A stretch of DNA of 64,000 nucleotides, from the NCBI RefSeq assembly GCF_036173105.1, contig NZ_CP108053.1, positions 9,052,001 to 9,116,000 of the forward strand, written 5' to 3'. A program made the translations under genes and the position numbers. The notes under the pieces were generated by a model that was given only the letters and a program-made list of their open reading frames with translations, had not been told where the DNA came from and made no database searches. Origin of the DNA: Streptomyces sp. NBC_00287 (lineage in GTDB: Bacteria > Actinomycetota > Actinomycetes > Streptomycetales > Streptomycetaceae). Positions 40,922-50,237 of this stretch are shown here, piece by piece. Numbering within the stretch: the first letter of the stretch is position 1; each line of letters opens with the position of its first letter.

Positions 40922-41768
40922 GCGATGACGATGCCTCTGCGCCATGGGGGCTGTCTTGGACGGATGGAACATCCCCCGCGAGCAGCTCGGTCGGCGTGCA
41001 GCCGGCCAGCGCGGCGAAGTCCCGGGTCAGATGCGCCTGGTCGTAGTACCCGCACGCCGCCGCCACCTGGGCGATCGACACGAAGGGCGGCGAGCGCCGC
41101 AGCATGTGCTGGGCTCGCTCGAATCGCACCACCCGGGCCGCGAGTTTCGGCGACAGGCCGAACTCGCTGCGGAAGCGGCGGGCGAGGTGCTGGCGGCTCC
41201 ACCCGCTCTCCTCGGCCAGGTCACGAACGGACACCCCGCCGCTGGAGGCGACCACCCTTTCCCACGCGAAGCGGAGCTCGGGCGCCGGCGCGCCGTCCCC
41301 GGCCAAGCGGCCAAGGACGGCGTCGCAGACGGCGAATCGGTCCCCCCATCCGGCAGTTCCCTGCAGGCGTTCCCACAGCTCGCGGCCGACGGCCCCGACC
41401 ACATCCACGAGCTCGACCGAGACGTTCCACAGCTCGCCCGCAGGCATGCCGAACAGGGCCCGGCTTCCGAGGGGCGTCAGCTCGACCGCCACTCCCTCCT
41501 GGTCGCCGCTGTGGGAGATCAGTGCCGACGAAGCCTGGAGGCCGCTCAGCACGCACCCGTAGTGCTGCGGAGGCTGCGCCGGGTCCGTCTGAGCCACCAC
41601 GTCGATGTCGTCGCCGATGCTCACAATGAACGTCATGTGCCGCGACGGCAGGCCGCGGTGCATCGCTGGCGGGAAGCCCGTCAGCCGGTAGCCGCAGTAG
41701 CGCTCGATGTACGGCCGCAGCGGCGACGCCGGTGCGGCGGCCACCCACTCCTCACGCCGCTCCACCAT
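40863..41768 (-). CDS. AraC-family transcriptional regulator
   Basis: 301 residues from ATG 41768. The C-terminal pair of helix-turn-helix motifs reads VSVRDLAEESGWSRQHLARRFRSEFGLSPKLAARVVRFERA and SIAQVAAACGYYDQAHLTRDFAALAGCTPTELLAG. The N-terminal half (RPYIERYCGYRLTGFPPAMHRGLPSRHMTFIV) is the DUF6597-like beta-barrel sensor seen in this type. It overlaps the VOC gene and probably regulates that operon. Confidence 0.85.
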   Translation of the reverse strand: MVERREEWVAAAPASPLRPYIERYCGYRLTGFPPAMHRGLPSRHMTFIVSIGDDIDVVAQTDPAQPPQHYGCVLSGLQASSALISHSGDQEGVAVELTPLGSRALFGMPAGELWNVSVELVDVVGAVGRELWERLQGTAGWGDRFAVCDAVLGRLAGDGAPAPELRFAWERVVASSGGVSVRDLAEESGWSRQHLARRFRSEFGLSPKLAARVVRFERAQHMLRRSPPFVSIAQVAAACGYYDQAHLTRDFAALAGCTPTELLAGDVPSVQDSPHGAEASSSHERNHHDNDNYRLAVPHLP

Positions 41769-41820
41769 CCCAAAAGTGTACAAGCGGCGCCTCATGGGCA
41801 GCAGGACATCTGCTCGCCGA

Positions 41821-42588
41821 CTACGAGGAGCAGCAGCCCGAACTGCCCGTCCCCGTGCTGGGCTGTCCGCCGTGGAGGTCGTCGTCGTGGCCTGCGGCGA
41901 GTCTTGCCCATTGCGCGGTCGGCCGTCCGTCCCTGCGGAACTGCTGGCCGAGCGCCTCGTACGGCTGCGGCCAGCCGCTTGGGGAGTCCTCCCAGGTCTC
42001 CTGGCGGCCGTAGAGGGTCATGTCGAGGATGCCGTAGGACGGCGCCATGGGTTCGACGCCGCGGCCGGTGGTCCAGTACGTCTCGTAGACGCGGTCCCCG
42101 TCGCGCAGGTAGCACGCCTTCATCCCGAAGTGGCGGCCGGCGACGAGCCGTTCATGCGACTCGGCGGGTACGGAGTACCAGGGCATGTCCCAGCCCATGA
42201 ACCGGCGGTAGCGGTCGGACTCCTCGTAGGGGCCCTGGCAGAAGACGGCGAAGGTGACGTCACGCTGGTGCAGATAGGACAGTTCGCGGACCTGGCCGGT
42301 GAAGAAGGTGCAGCCCTCGCACTGGTCGGCGGCAGTGTGGCCGTCGTGCCACATGTGGTACGACACGAACAGCTGGGTGCGGCCCTCGAAGACGTCGATC
42401 AGGGGGACGTGCCCCTTGTCTCCGACGAGCGGGGCCGAGGGATCCACCTCGGTCATGGGCAGCCGTCGCCGGGCGGCGGCGATCGCGTCGCCCTCGCGGG
42501 TGTGCGCCTTCTCCCGGACGCGCAGGGCGTCTATCGCGGCCAGCCACTCCCGGCGGGAGGCGACCGGCGGCTTGTTCACATCAGTCAT
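41821..42588 (-). CDS. DUF899-family thioredoxin-like protein
   Basis: 255 residues from ATG 42588 (MTDVNKPPVASRREWLAA). Motifs KAHTREGDAIAAARRRLPM, LIDVFEGRTQLFVSYHMWHDG, DQCEGCTFFTGQVREL (CxxC of thioredoxin-like type) and VFCQGPYEESDRYRRFMGWDMPWYS are typical of DUF899. A role in redox or thiol chemistry is inferred from the fold only. Tail is Gly/Ser/Cys-rich. Confidence 0.85.
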   Translation of the reverse strand: MTDVNKPPVASRREWLAAIDALRVREKAHTREGDAIAAARRRLPMTEVDPSAPLVGDKGHVPLIDVFEGRTQLFVSYHMWHDGHTAADQCEGCTFFTGQVRELSYLHQRDVTFAVFCQGPYEESDRYRRFMGWDMPWYSVPAESHERLVAGRHFGMKACYLRDGDRVYETYWTTGRGVEPMAPSYGILDMTLYGRQETWEDSPSGWPQPYEALGQQFRRDGRPTAQWARLAAGHDDDLHGGQPSTGTGSSGCCSS

Positions 42589-42689
42589 GGCCCTACTGAC
42601 CCTGCAGCTCACAAGAAATCATCGGTGGAGCCGATGGCGGCCGGCGGCACGGACGTCGGAAACGGCGCTCGTAGCGCGGGAGGGGGTGA

Positions 42690-43379
42690 TCAGTCGTTGC
42701 TTTTCCGCTCACGCGAGGGGATGTTCGCCTGCCCGGCGCGGCGCATGGCCTCGTAGAGGGCGTCATCCTCCGGCGGGTCCGGCAGGGGCCCCGACGCAGG
42801 GGCCTCGAATGACTGCATCATCAGGGCGACGAGGCGGCGCCATGCGTCAGGGAGGGTGTCGCCGGCGAAATTGACGACGCCGGCGTTGGCGACGAGCAGG
42901 AGGACGAGGTCCTGGCTCGCGAAGTCCTCCCGCAGGCGCCCGCTGTCCTTGGCGCGGCCGATCAGGTCCAGGAAGCCGTGGTACGCCGCTGCGTGGCGCG
43001 CTTGCAGGGCCTCGGAGGCCGGGAAGGTCGCCGTCAGCACGTCGGCGAAACCGCGATCGGCGGCCTGCATGGCGCAGACGGCCTCGATGAACCCGCGGAA
43101 GCCGTCCCAGGGGTCGGGGTCGTCGAGGGCGTCGTTGACGGCGGCGACGTACGCGTCCATGCGGTCGGCGAAGACGGCGGCGATCAGATCTTCCTTGGTG
43201 CGGAAGTGACGAAAGAGGGTGGCGATCCCCACCCCTGCTTCCCGAGCCACTGAAGCCATCGACGCACCCAGACCGTCGCGCTCGAACGCCGTGCGTGCAG
43301 CAGCGATGATCCGCCCGCGGTTGCGCTCGGCGTCGCTCCGCAGGGGCTGAGCAGCGGGCTGCTGGGGGTCTGGGGTCAT
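42690..43379 (-). CDS. TetR-family regulator of the divergent SDR gene
   Basis: 229 residues from ATG 43379 (GTG 43388 also possible). N-terminal TetR domain: RGRIIAAARTAFERDGLGASMASVAREAGVGIATLFRHFRTKEDLIAAVF. The C-terminal ligand domain is of the TetR_C_SBT2-like type (ALMMQSFEAP). Divergent from the SDR gene; an AAACGGA/TCCGTTT inverted repeat in the gap is the likely operator. Confidence 0.85.
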   Translation of the reverse strand: MTPDPQQPAAQPLRSDAERNRGRIIAAARTAFERDGLGASMASVAREAGVGIATLFRHFRTKEDLIAAVFADRMDAYVAAVNDALDDPDPWDGFRGFIEAVCAMQAADRGFADVLTATFPASEALQARHAAAYHGFLDLIGRAKDSGRLREDFASQDLVLLLVANAGVVNFAGDTLPDAWRRLVALMMQSFEAPASGPLPDPPEDDALYEAMRRAGQANIPSRERKSND

Positions 43380-43438
43380 GCCCGCCACCCTATCAATCGG
43401 AATGTCCTATCCATTTTCAGTGTTACGCTGCCAGAGGT

Positions 43439-43460
43439 AAACGGATAGCACTTTCCGTTT
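43439..43460. promoter_or_regulatory. TetR operator candidate AAACGGA-N8-TCCGTTT
   Basis: Perfect 7-bp arms (43439-43445 and 43454-43460) with an 8-bp spacer, in the 212-bp gap between the divergent TetR and SDR genes. A weaker related motif (GGAATGTCCTATCC) lies near 43399. Confidence 0.6.
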
Positions 43461-43591
43461 TCCTGGTTCTCAACCGGATAGCCCCGCCCGGTCCGAATCG
43501 GCGGGCGCGTGCGTTGCCCGCACCACAGGCAGACACCCACCGCCCCGACATCGCAAACGGTTCCCCCGTGACGCCGTACGAAAGGATCGCT

Positions 43592-44269
43592 GTGACCAGC
43601 ATCGCCATCATCGGAGCCGGGCCCCAGCTGGGCCTGGCCATCGCGCGCACCTTCGGCTCCCGCGGCTTCGACGTCGCCCTGATCTCGCGCAACCCCGACA
43701 AGCTCGACACCCTCGTCGGCGCGCTCACCGCCGAAGGCATCTCCGCCGCCGCGTTCCCCGCGGACGTGCTCGACCGCGGCGCGCTCACCCAGGCGCTTCA
43801 GGACGCCGCCGCACGGTTCGGCGGCATAGACGTCCTGGAATACTCCCCGGTCGGCGGGTTCGACTCGACCGTCCTGACAACTCCGAGCACGACCGAACCG
43901 TCGCATGTGCAGCATGAGATGGAGTTCCAGCTCTACGGCGCGATCGCCGCCACACAGGCGGTCCTGCCCGCAATGCGCGAGGCGGGCGCCGGCACCCTGC
44001 TCTACACCACCGGCGCCGGATCCATCGACCCTGTGCCGCAGGTCGGCAACGTCAACGCCGCCGCTGCCGCGCTGCGCAACTGGGTGATCAACCTCCACAA
44101 GGAACTGGCCGACACCGGCATCCAGGCCGCCCACATCGGCATCGACGTCTCGATCGGCACGTCAGTCATTCCCGGCTTCCCGACGGCCAAGCCCGAGGAG
44201 ATCTCCCCGGTCTACTGGGAGTTGCACACCAGCCACCGCGAGGAGGCCGAACGCGTCTTCAGCGGCTGA
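43592..44269 (+). CDS. Short-chain dehydrogenase/reductase (SDR)
   Basis: 225 residues from GTG 43592 (GAAAGG). Rossmann motif SIAIIGAGPQLGLAIARTFGSRGFDVALISRN in place of the classic TGxxxGxG, followed by a D in FPADVLD. The classic Y-x3-K is not clearly present (TGAGSIDPVPQVGNVNAAAAAL), so it is an atypical SDR. Probably repressed by the divergent TetR. Substrate unknown. Confidence 0.8.
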   Translation: MTSIAIIGAGPQLGLAIARTFGSRGFDVALISRNPDKLDTLVGALTAEGISAAAFPADVLDRGALTQALQDAAARFGGIDVLEYSPVGGFDSTVLTTPSTTEPSHVQHEMEFQLYGAIAATQAVLPAMREAGAGTLLYTTGAGSIDPVPQVGNVNAAAAALRNWVINLHKELADTGIQAAHIGIDVSIGTSVIPGFPTAKPEEISPVYWELHTSHREEAERVFSG

Positions 44270-44309
44270 CGCCTCACGGGGTCCCGTACCCGCCCTTCGC
44301 GGGGGTTCT

Positions 44310-44343
44310 GATCGCGTCGCGGCCGTCCGGTCGCGACGCGATC
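44310..44343 (+). terminator. Strong hairpin after the SDR gene
   Basis: GATCGCGTCGCG (44310-44321), 10-nt loop, CGCGACGCGATC (44332-44343): a perfect 12-bp stem 41 bp after the SDR stop. Lies between convergent transcription units and may serve both. Confidence 0.75.
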
Positions 44344-44568
44344 CTCAGAGGCCTGCTGCAGCGAGGGCGGACACCGCCTCATGCCTGGCCGACGTGGATC
44401 CGGCCGTGTCGCCGCCCCGCACGATGCGAGGGCAGCCGTGGTGGCTGCCGCCCATGTGGTCCGACGCATGGGCGAGAAACACCAGCTCATCGGAAGGGCG
44501 TCCTCGACAGACCCCAGTCGTCGAGCCGACTTGGCCGGTCATCCCGCGGAGCCGATAACCCGGTCTGG

Positions 44569-46068
44569 TCAAGACTCTCCCCGCGCGAGAGCCTGCAGGT
44601 GGGAGAGAGCGATTCGCCGTCGAGTGGGGTCGACGTCGAGGATCTTCACGCAGAGAGCGTCGCCGACCTGGATCACGTCCTCGGGGGTGGCAGCGGGTTC
44701 CTCGGACAGCTCGGTGATGTGCACGAGTCCTTCGAAGCCATCCTCGCGGTCTTCGATACGGACGAAGACGCCGATCGGCACAAGTTTGGTCACGACACCG
44801 GTCACCACTTGGCCGACCTGTTGAATGAACTGAGTCATCGGGTCCACCTGCAATGACTTCAACGACAGCGGCACACGCTCTCTCACCAGGTCGACGTCGA
44901 GGACCTCGGCCGCGATTTCCTGCCCGACGGTGACGACGTCGGAGGGATGATTGATGTGCCTCCAGGACAGCTCTGGAACGTTGATCATTGCAGTGAAGCC
45001 GCCGATGTCCACGAAAGTGACGCCGAAGTCGGCGATCTCCGTGACCACTCCGGTGACGACCTGCCCGCGGTGGAGATTCTTCAGAAAGGCCCAGTTCCGG
45101 TCACTGCGGCTCTGCTCGGTCCTCCACCGGGCCCGCAGAACGCCGTCACTGTCGGGCAGCACGGCGGAGAACAGGGGTTGACGTGAATCGACGTCCAGGG
45201 GCAGTGCGGCAGCGGCCCGCGCGCCCGCCACGTGGGCGGCCAGTGCTTGATACTCGGTTTCGTCGGTGATTGTGCTGGTGATGGCGCCGTTCCTGTCTTC
45301 CCAAACGAGTTCCACCAGGCCTTCGTCGGGGAGTGTGGCGAGAACGGCATCGACGTCGGCGGACAGGTCCGGCCAGACAGACAACTTGGCGCGTGGGGTG
45401 AGCTTGGCGCGTACTGCGTCAAGGGTGTGCTCCGTTATGCGGTGCCAGCGGGCGGCGTTGTCGACGTACGCCTCCTCCAATATGGCTGCCTGCCCCCCTG
45501 TGATGGACCAGCGCAAATGGGCCCAGAAGTCCTCGTCGGCGGGGCGCTGCACGCCGGGCTCGTCGAAGTCCGCCTCGTAGGGCGACGCCTGCAGTCGTTC
45601 CGGGAAGAGTCCGAGGGCCCGCGTGCGTGCAAGGGCGCTCTCGCAGGGCTGCTCGCTGCTGACATAGACGTACTGGTCCCACCCCACGTGCACAGCGAAT
45701 GCGTCCTCCACTTCCAGGTGGCACCAGGCGCCGTTGTCGCGGAGCATGACCCGCACCAGCTCCAGACCGACGGAGAGGGAGACCTCTGCGCCGTCGTGGA
45801 ATCCGCGGAGATCACGTGGGAAGAGATCGTCCAGACCGTGGCCTTCCATGGCCGGCTCCAGGCCGAAATGGGCGACGCCAGGGATCTGCGGCTCGCGAAT
45901 GGCCAAGTGGTCGATGCCGGCGGCCGCGGCAAAGGCAGCGACAGCCTGCAAATAGGCGGACTCCACTGCCCCGTGGTCGCTGGTCGGCTCCTCGACACCG
46001 ATGTAGTGGCCGTGCTCGTCGCGATCGGCGGGGTTGTACTTGGTAATCCGGTAGACGAAAGGCGGCAC
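44569..46068 (-). CDS. Two-S1-domain protein with uncharacterised N-terminus
   Basis: 499 residues from ATG 46068. Residues about 1-320 are unrecognised apart from a conserved-looking opening MPPFVYRITKYNPADRDEHG and YVYVSSEQPCESAL. Two S1 RNA-binding domains follow: GQVVTGVVTEIADFGVTFVDIGGFTAMINVPELSW and GQVVTGVVTKLVPIGVFVRIEDREDGFEGLVHITELS. The layout is not that of ribosomal protein S1, RNase E or Tex. It may act on RNA or translation. No toxin partner is visible nearby. Confidence 0.8.
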   Translation of the reverse strand: MPPFVYRITKYNPADRDEHGHYIGVEEPTSDHGAVESAYLQAVAAFAAAAGIDHLAIREPQIPGVAHFGLEPAMEGHGLDDLFPRDLRGFHDGAEVSLSVGLELVRVMLRDNGAWCHLEVEDAFAVHVGWDQYVYVSSEQPCESALARTRALGLFPERLQASPYEADFDEPGVQRPADEDFWAHLRWSITGGQAAILEEAYVDNAARWHRITEHTLDAVRAKLTPRAKLSVWPDLSADVDAVLATLPDEGLVELVWEDRNGAITSTITDETEYQALAAHVAGARAAAALPLDVDSRQPLFSAVLPDSDGVLRARWRTEQSRSDRNWAFLKNLHRGQVVTGVVTEIADFGVTFVDIGGFTAMINVPELSWRHINHPSDVVTVGQEIAAEVLDVDLVRERVPLSLKSLQVDPMTQFIQQVGQVVTGVVTKLVPIGVFVRIEDREDGFEGLVHITELSEEPAATPEDVIQVGDALCVKILDVDPTRRRIALSHLQALARGES

Positions 46069-46222
46069 ACTGCTCCCTGTGGTGTCAACTGCGCGCTCAG
46101 CGGTCGATCTCGTGACCTGGGAGCGTAGGGCAGGGCGGAATGGGCGGACACACGGTCGTGCGTGCCGCGCGTTCGCTCTGGCCTGCCGCCTTGGAGAGAG
46201 CTCGGTTCTGCCGGTGCGGGCC

Positions 46223-46533
46223 TCAGTCGGCTGTCAGGGCCGTGTTCGTCAGACGCAGGTGCAGGCGAAGTGCGCTGTGGCCGTCGGCGGTCAGCTTCAC
46301 GATCCGTGTGTCGCGTGTGTGGACAAGCCAGGACTCCCCGACGGCGTGTCGGAAGACGGCGGCCCCGACACCGCCCGCCAGGTGGAGCCGTTGCTCGGTC
46401 CAGTCGAGGCACGTCCGCACATGCGGGCGGGGCGACGACGCGGCGGGTTCGTCGACGATGCCCAGCTCCCGCATCCAGCGGGCTCCCGCAGCAGTGAGCG
46501 TCGGCCCGTAGTCCCAAGTCAGGAACCGTTCCT
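46223..46533 (-). pseudogene. ArsR-type regulator, C-terminal fragment
   Basis: On the minus strand the coding similarity starts FLTWDYGPTLTAAGARWMRELGI and continues RPHVRTCLDWTEQRLHLAGGVGAAVFRHAVGESW to the stop at 46223. This is the usual ending of actinobacterial ArsR regulators whose N-terminal helix-turn-helix is missing here. The break is at about 46533, some 27 bp from the IS110 boundary repeat; the missing half is not on the other side of that IS, so a deletion accompanied or followed the insertion. Confidence 0.65.
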
Positions 46534-46559
46534 AAAGACTGAGTGGGAGAAGCTCCTAT

Positions 46560-47731
46560 AGATCGTCAAGCGGCTTGCTTGAACTGTTCGGCGGTGATGT
46601 GCGGGCGGGGCAGATGCTGGTAGACCTCGCGGGCGACGAACCGTTTCAAGCAGCGCATGATGTCCTTCTTGGTCATGCCTTCGGCGGTGCGTCTGGCGAC
46701 GTACTCGCGGGTGCGCTGGTCGTGGCGCATGCGGACCAGCACGATCGTGTGCAGGGCCCGGTTGGCTTGGCGGTCGCCGCCCCGGTTGAGGCGGTGCCGG
46801 TTGGTGCGGCCGGAGGAGGCCGGCAGCGGGGCGGCACCGCACAGGTGGGCGAAGGACGCTTCCGAGCGCAGGCGGTATGGGTTGTCGCCGACGGTGGTCA
46901 GCAGCTGGCCCGCGCTCTCGGGGCCGACGCCGGGCAGAGCGATCAGCCGTGGTGCGGCCCGGGTGACCAGCGGGCCCAGGTCCACGTCGGCTTCGGTGAT
47001 TTCCTCCTCCAGCCGCTGGCAGCGGCGGGCGAGCCGTCGCAGCGTGATCCTGACCGCGCAGTGCGGATCCGCGAGGTCGCCCGCGGGCCGGGACCGGGCC
47101 AGGGCGTCGATCAGCTCGCCGGTGGCCAGGCCGCGCAGCCTCTCGCGCACCGCGGCCGGTGCGGTGATGATGAGTGTGCGGATCTGGTTGATGGTCTGGG
47201 TGCGGGCCTTGATGGCCGAGCTGCGGGCCACCCGCAGGGTGCGGATGGCCTCCACGATCCCGTTGCGAGTCTTCGGAATGCCCGAGGCCCGGCCGGACAG
47301 CACGGCGGTCGCGGCGGCGTAGGCGTCCACCGGGTCGGACTTTCCGTTGTCCCGCCTGGCCTTGCGGTCGGGCCGGTCGACCTCGATGACGGTGACACCC
47401 TGTGTGGTCAGGAAACGGGCGATCTCGGCACCGTAGGCGCCGGTGCCCTCGATGCCCACTGCCAGAACCTCGCCATGCGAACGCAGCCAGTCGAGCAGGC
47501 TCTCATAGCCGGCGGGACCGGTCGGGAACGGCTCGGTGGCCAGGTGCCGGCCCACGGTGTCGATCACGGCCGCCTGGTGCAGGTCGGTGTGGGTGTCGAT
47601 CCCGCCAATGACCGCTATCTCATCTGCTGCCATGCTGGATGTGCTGTCCTTCCGTACGACGCGTCAGGGAGGGCACGCGCCGGTCGGACGGACGGACAAG
47701 ACAGTGATGGGACCTTTGGCCGGGCTCCTAT
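46560..47731 (-). mobile_element. IS110-family insertion sequence
   Basis: The 8-mer GCTCCTAT occurs at 46552-46559 and again at 47724-47731, on either side of the transposase gene, a plausible boundary or core repeat for an element of about 1172 bp. IS110 elements have no long inverted repeats and recombine at short core sequences, guided by a bridge RNA from a non-coding end. The only non-coding part inside these limits is 47634-47731, short for the known 5' bridge RNA, so the true left end may lie further out. Confidence 0.55.
46566..47633 (-). CDS. IS110-family DEDD transposase, full length
   Basis: 355 residues. N-terminal DEDD (RuvC-like) domain: VIGGIDTHTDLHQAAVIDTVGRHLA (Asp), VLAVGIEGTGAYGAEIARFL (Glu) and KARRDNGKSDPVDAYAAATAVL (Asp pair). 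C-terminal Transposase_20: LPGVGPESAGQLLTTVGDNPYRL with the serine nucleophile expected further on (APLPASSGRTNRHRLNRGGDRQANRAL). It is complete, unlike the copy at 4340. Confidence 0.9.
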   Translation of the reverse strand: MAADEIAVIGGIDTHTDLHQAAVIDTVGRHLATEPFPTGPAGYESLLDWLRSHGEVLAVGIEGTGAYGAEIARFLTTQGVTVIEVDRPDRKARRDNGKSDPVDAYAAATAVLSGRASGIPKTRNGIVEAIRTLRVARSSAIKARTQTINQIRTLIITAPAAVRERLRGLATGELIDALARSRPAGDLADPHCAVRITLRRLARRCQRLEEEITEADVDLGPLVTRAAPRLIALPGVGPESAGQLLTTVGDNPYRLRSEASFAHLCGAAPLPASSGRTNRHRLNRGGDRQANRALHTIVLVRMRHDQRTREYVARRTAEGMTKKDIMRCLKRFVAREVYQHLPRPHITAEQFKQAA

Positions 47732-47865
47732 GAGGTCACGAACGCCTGACCGGCACGCGCGCGGTGGCACCGCCCGACAGACCGACGGTTCTCCCGACAG
47801 ACAGCCGAAGCGCCAGTGAGTCCTTGAGTCAGGCCTCCGAGCGGTGCCACCGCAATCATCACTGT

Positions 47866-47885
47866 GAGTCCTGGTGCCAGGACTC
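47866..47885. repeat. 20-bp perfect palindrome at the tnpB-B 3' boundary
   Basis: GAGTCCTGG TG CCAGGACTC (9-bp arms). It sits just outside the DNA shared with copy A, so it may mark the element's right end or a terminator. Confidence 0.6.
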
Positions 47886-47909
47886 GTGCTCAGCCGAGCG
47901 CCCCGAACG

Positions 47910-48110
47910 GTGTTGGGCGTTCTGGTCGACCGCTTTCGCTCCGCGTCCGGGCGGCACGGATCGTGTCCGTGGTCCGGGGATGCGGGGGCGGTTTCCCTCG
48001 CGCCCTGGGGCGCCCGGTGGGGCCTGGACGGTCCGATGCCCCGCACGATCGCTCTGGTCGTGTGGGGGCGGTGCCGTCCGTCGCCGGATCGGGTGCTCCA
48101 GGGCGCGCCT
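47910..48110 (-). ncRNA. Candidate guide RNA overlapping the tnpB-B 3' end
   Basis: CCCCGCACGA/TCGTGTGGGG (48039-48048 and 48058-48067, 9-nt loop) and CACGGA/TCCGTG (47955-47960 and 47966-47971, 5-nt loop) are positionally equivalent to the copy A hairpins. Compared with A, two pairs of the first stem are swapped (G-C to C-G), one becomes a G-T (an A-C mismatch on the minus strand), and in the second stem a C-G becomes G-C. Confidence 0.55.
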
Positions 48111-49656
48111 GCCGATCGCCACGGCGGCTGCGTCGTGGCGGGTGGTCTTGCGTGTGGTGCTGGTGAGGGGCTTTTGCCAGTGCTGGGCGCCCCATCGGCT
48201 GGTGTAGGCCGGGTCCACGGCCACGATGGCCAAACCCTGTTCGGCGGCCATGGAGATGAGGCGGGCCCTGAGTTTGCTGGTGGGCATGCCGGAGATCAGC
48301 TGCCGGAACCGTGTGCGACGCCCGTGCTTCTCGCGGGTCTTTTCCGCGGCGAAGTCGAGGTTCTCGATGGCGATCGCGGCTACGCCGCGCTGCTGGGCCC
48401 AGTGCAGCAGGCGGGTGATCGCGTGCCGGACCTGGGCGTCGCGGTGGTCGGCGGTGCCGGTCAGGCCGAAGGAGAAGCGGTGCGGGTTGCCAACAGGGTT
48501 GCCGTGCCTGTCCAGTGTGTAGGCGGCCAGGTGGTCGGCGTTGGTGTCCACGCCGATGAGGCCGTGGGCGCGGGCCGCGTCCAGCGGGATCGGCTCGACG
48601 GGCGCTGCCAGGACGCGGTGAGGTACCAGCGGCCCCGGCCGGTGTCGTAGTGGATGCGGTAGGCGACGGCCCGGTTCGCCTCCACGCGGTCGGCCCATTC
48701 GCTGCCCCGGTGCTTGAACTGCACGCGGCCGGTGAGCGTGTACCGGCCGTGCGGGGCGTTGGCATGTGTGGCGAGGGGTGCGGGCAGTTTGATGCTGATC
48801 TCGCCGTCGGGGCTGACGCGGATGGTCTCGTTGCCGAACCTCTTGCCGGACTCGCCGTCCGCGGCCAGGAACCAGCGTTCGGTCTGCCACCGCTGCCGCC
48901 ACTGCACTTCGGTGAGACCGGCCGCCTCCAGGTGGTGGCGGGTGTTCAGCAGTGCTTTGCCGCCGCGGACGATGTGCACGCGCCCGGCCTCGCGGTCCGC
49001 CCGCGCCCGCTCCAGCCGGTCACTGAGCACGTGCAGGCGGCGGGACTTCGCCAACCACTCCCGCCTGCTGCCATAGCCGCCCGGCGCCTTCTTGGACCCC
49101 TTCGCTCCGAGGGGCTGGGACAGCCGGTGCGTGATGGTGCGCACACCCGCCTGCAGACTCTGGATGTGCGCGAGCTGACTACGGCGGGCCAGCGCCCACT
49201 GGTCGTGCGTCGCCTTCGTGATCGACCCGGCCCAGCGCGAGGACGACTCGCCGGTGAGGATGCGCTTGCGCTCAGCCCATTGCTCGCTGCCGTGGTCCGG
49301 CCCGGCCTGGCAACGGGCTTTGAGATCACGAGAGGCCAGCGTCCCCAGATGCTCCCCGACCAGACGCAGAACCTTCTCGTCCGCGGCGGTCAGGCCCTTG
49401 AGCCGGTCACGAACCGCGACCCCGGCCGGGCCGGGCACCACGAACGACGGCCCCACCTCCCGCAGCCCGCCCACCCCGCCACCTCCCTGCCGTGGACTGA
49501 AGATCCTGCCATCACATCCAACGACCGCTACCCGGCAAGGTCACGCACTCGACGGACGAACCTCCGTTCCCCTGCGGCATCACGATCTCCGCGGACAAGG
49601 CGCCCACACGCGCACGCCAGAACACACTCATACACAGTCACTGAGCAGCAGCTCCC

Positions 49657-50154
49657 AACCCCCGCACCACGCATGTGCTCTTCAGTGACGAACTGCACGG
49701 CAGGATCGCCCAGTTGCCGAACGTCAGCTCGATCAAGATCCCGGGTGTTCCCGAGGACCCGGCACAGGCCAAGGCCCGGATCGACGCACTGCGGACGCTG
49801 GTCCCCGACACGGTCACCATCGGTGTGAGCGGCGACTGGATGGCCGTCCGCGGCCTGAACGCAGGGTGCGACGCGTGGTACTCGGTGATCGGTGGCACCT
49901 TCCCGCTGACCGCCCTCGTACTCACCCGCGCCGCTCAGGCCGGTCATGCAGGGTCGGCCCTCGGCCTGTCCGACGCCCTTGATCCCCTGTGGGCACTGTT
50001 CCGCCGCCACGGCAGCCTGCGGGTCATGTCCGCCGCTGCCTCCCACCTCGGCCTGACCGGAGAGCCGAACCTGCCGCGTCCTCTGCGTGGGCTGGACGAG
50101 ACCGCACGTCAGGACGTTGTCGCAGCGCTGGACGCACTCGGGCTCACCGCCTGA
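49657..50154 (+). pseudogene. Dihydrodipicolinate-synthase-family (DapA) C-terminal fragment
   Basis: In-frame coding starts NPRTTHVLFSDELHGRIAQL and continues PNVSSIKIPGVPEDPAQ, in which the K of SIKIPG is the Schiff-base lysine, then TIGVSGDWMAVRGLNAGCDAWYSVIGG and a helical end. The N-terminal half (about 130 residues with the phosphate-binding GTTGE region) is missing; a stop (49642-49644) lies upstream. It was probably cut by the rearrangement that placed tnpB-B here. Confidence 0.7.
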
Positions 50155-50237
50155 GCCCGGTCGCCATGAATCACCATCACATCGCGACCAGAACGAATGC
50201 AGTGCCTCGTCAAGGCAGGCGAGTCCTTTGCCGGCGG

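Larger units (their letters stand above)
47859..49474 (-). pseudogene. tnpB: TnpB-like nuclease homologue, frameshifted (copy B)
   Basis: The N-terminal part runs from 49474 (GLREVGPSFVVPGPAGVAVRDRLKGL) to YLTASWQ at about 48625; the RuvC part then continues in another frame (AHGLIGVDTNADHLAAYTLD, AIAIENLDFAAEKTREKHG, TTRHDAAAVAIGRRALE) to 47859. One base has been lost or gained at about 48600-48625. As in copy A, the zinc ribbon is missing (DPAYTSRWGAQHWQKPL). It lies between an IS110 and a dapA-like fragment. A sequencing error cannot be excluded. Confidence 0.8.
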
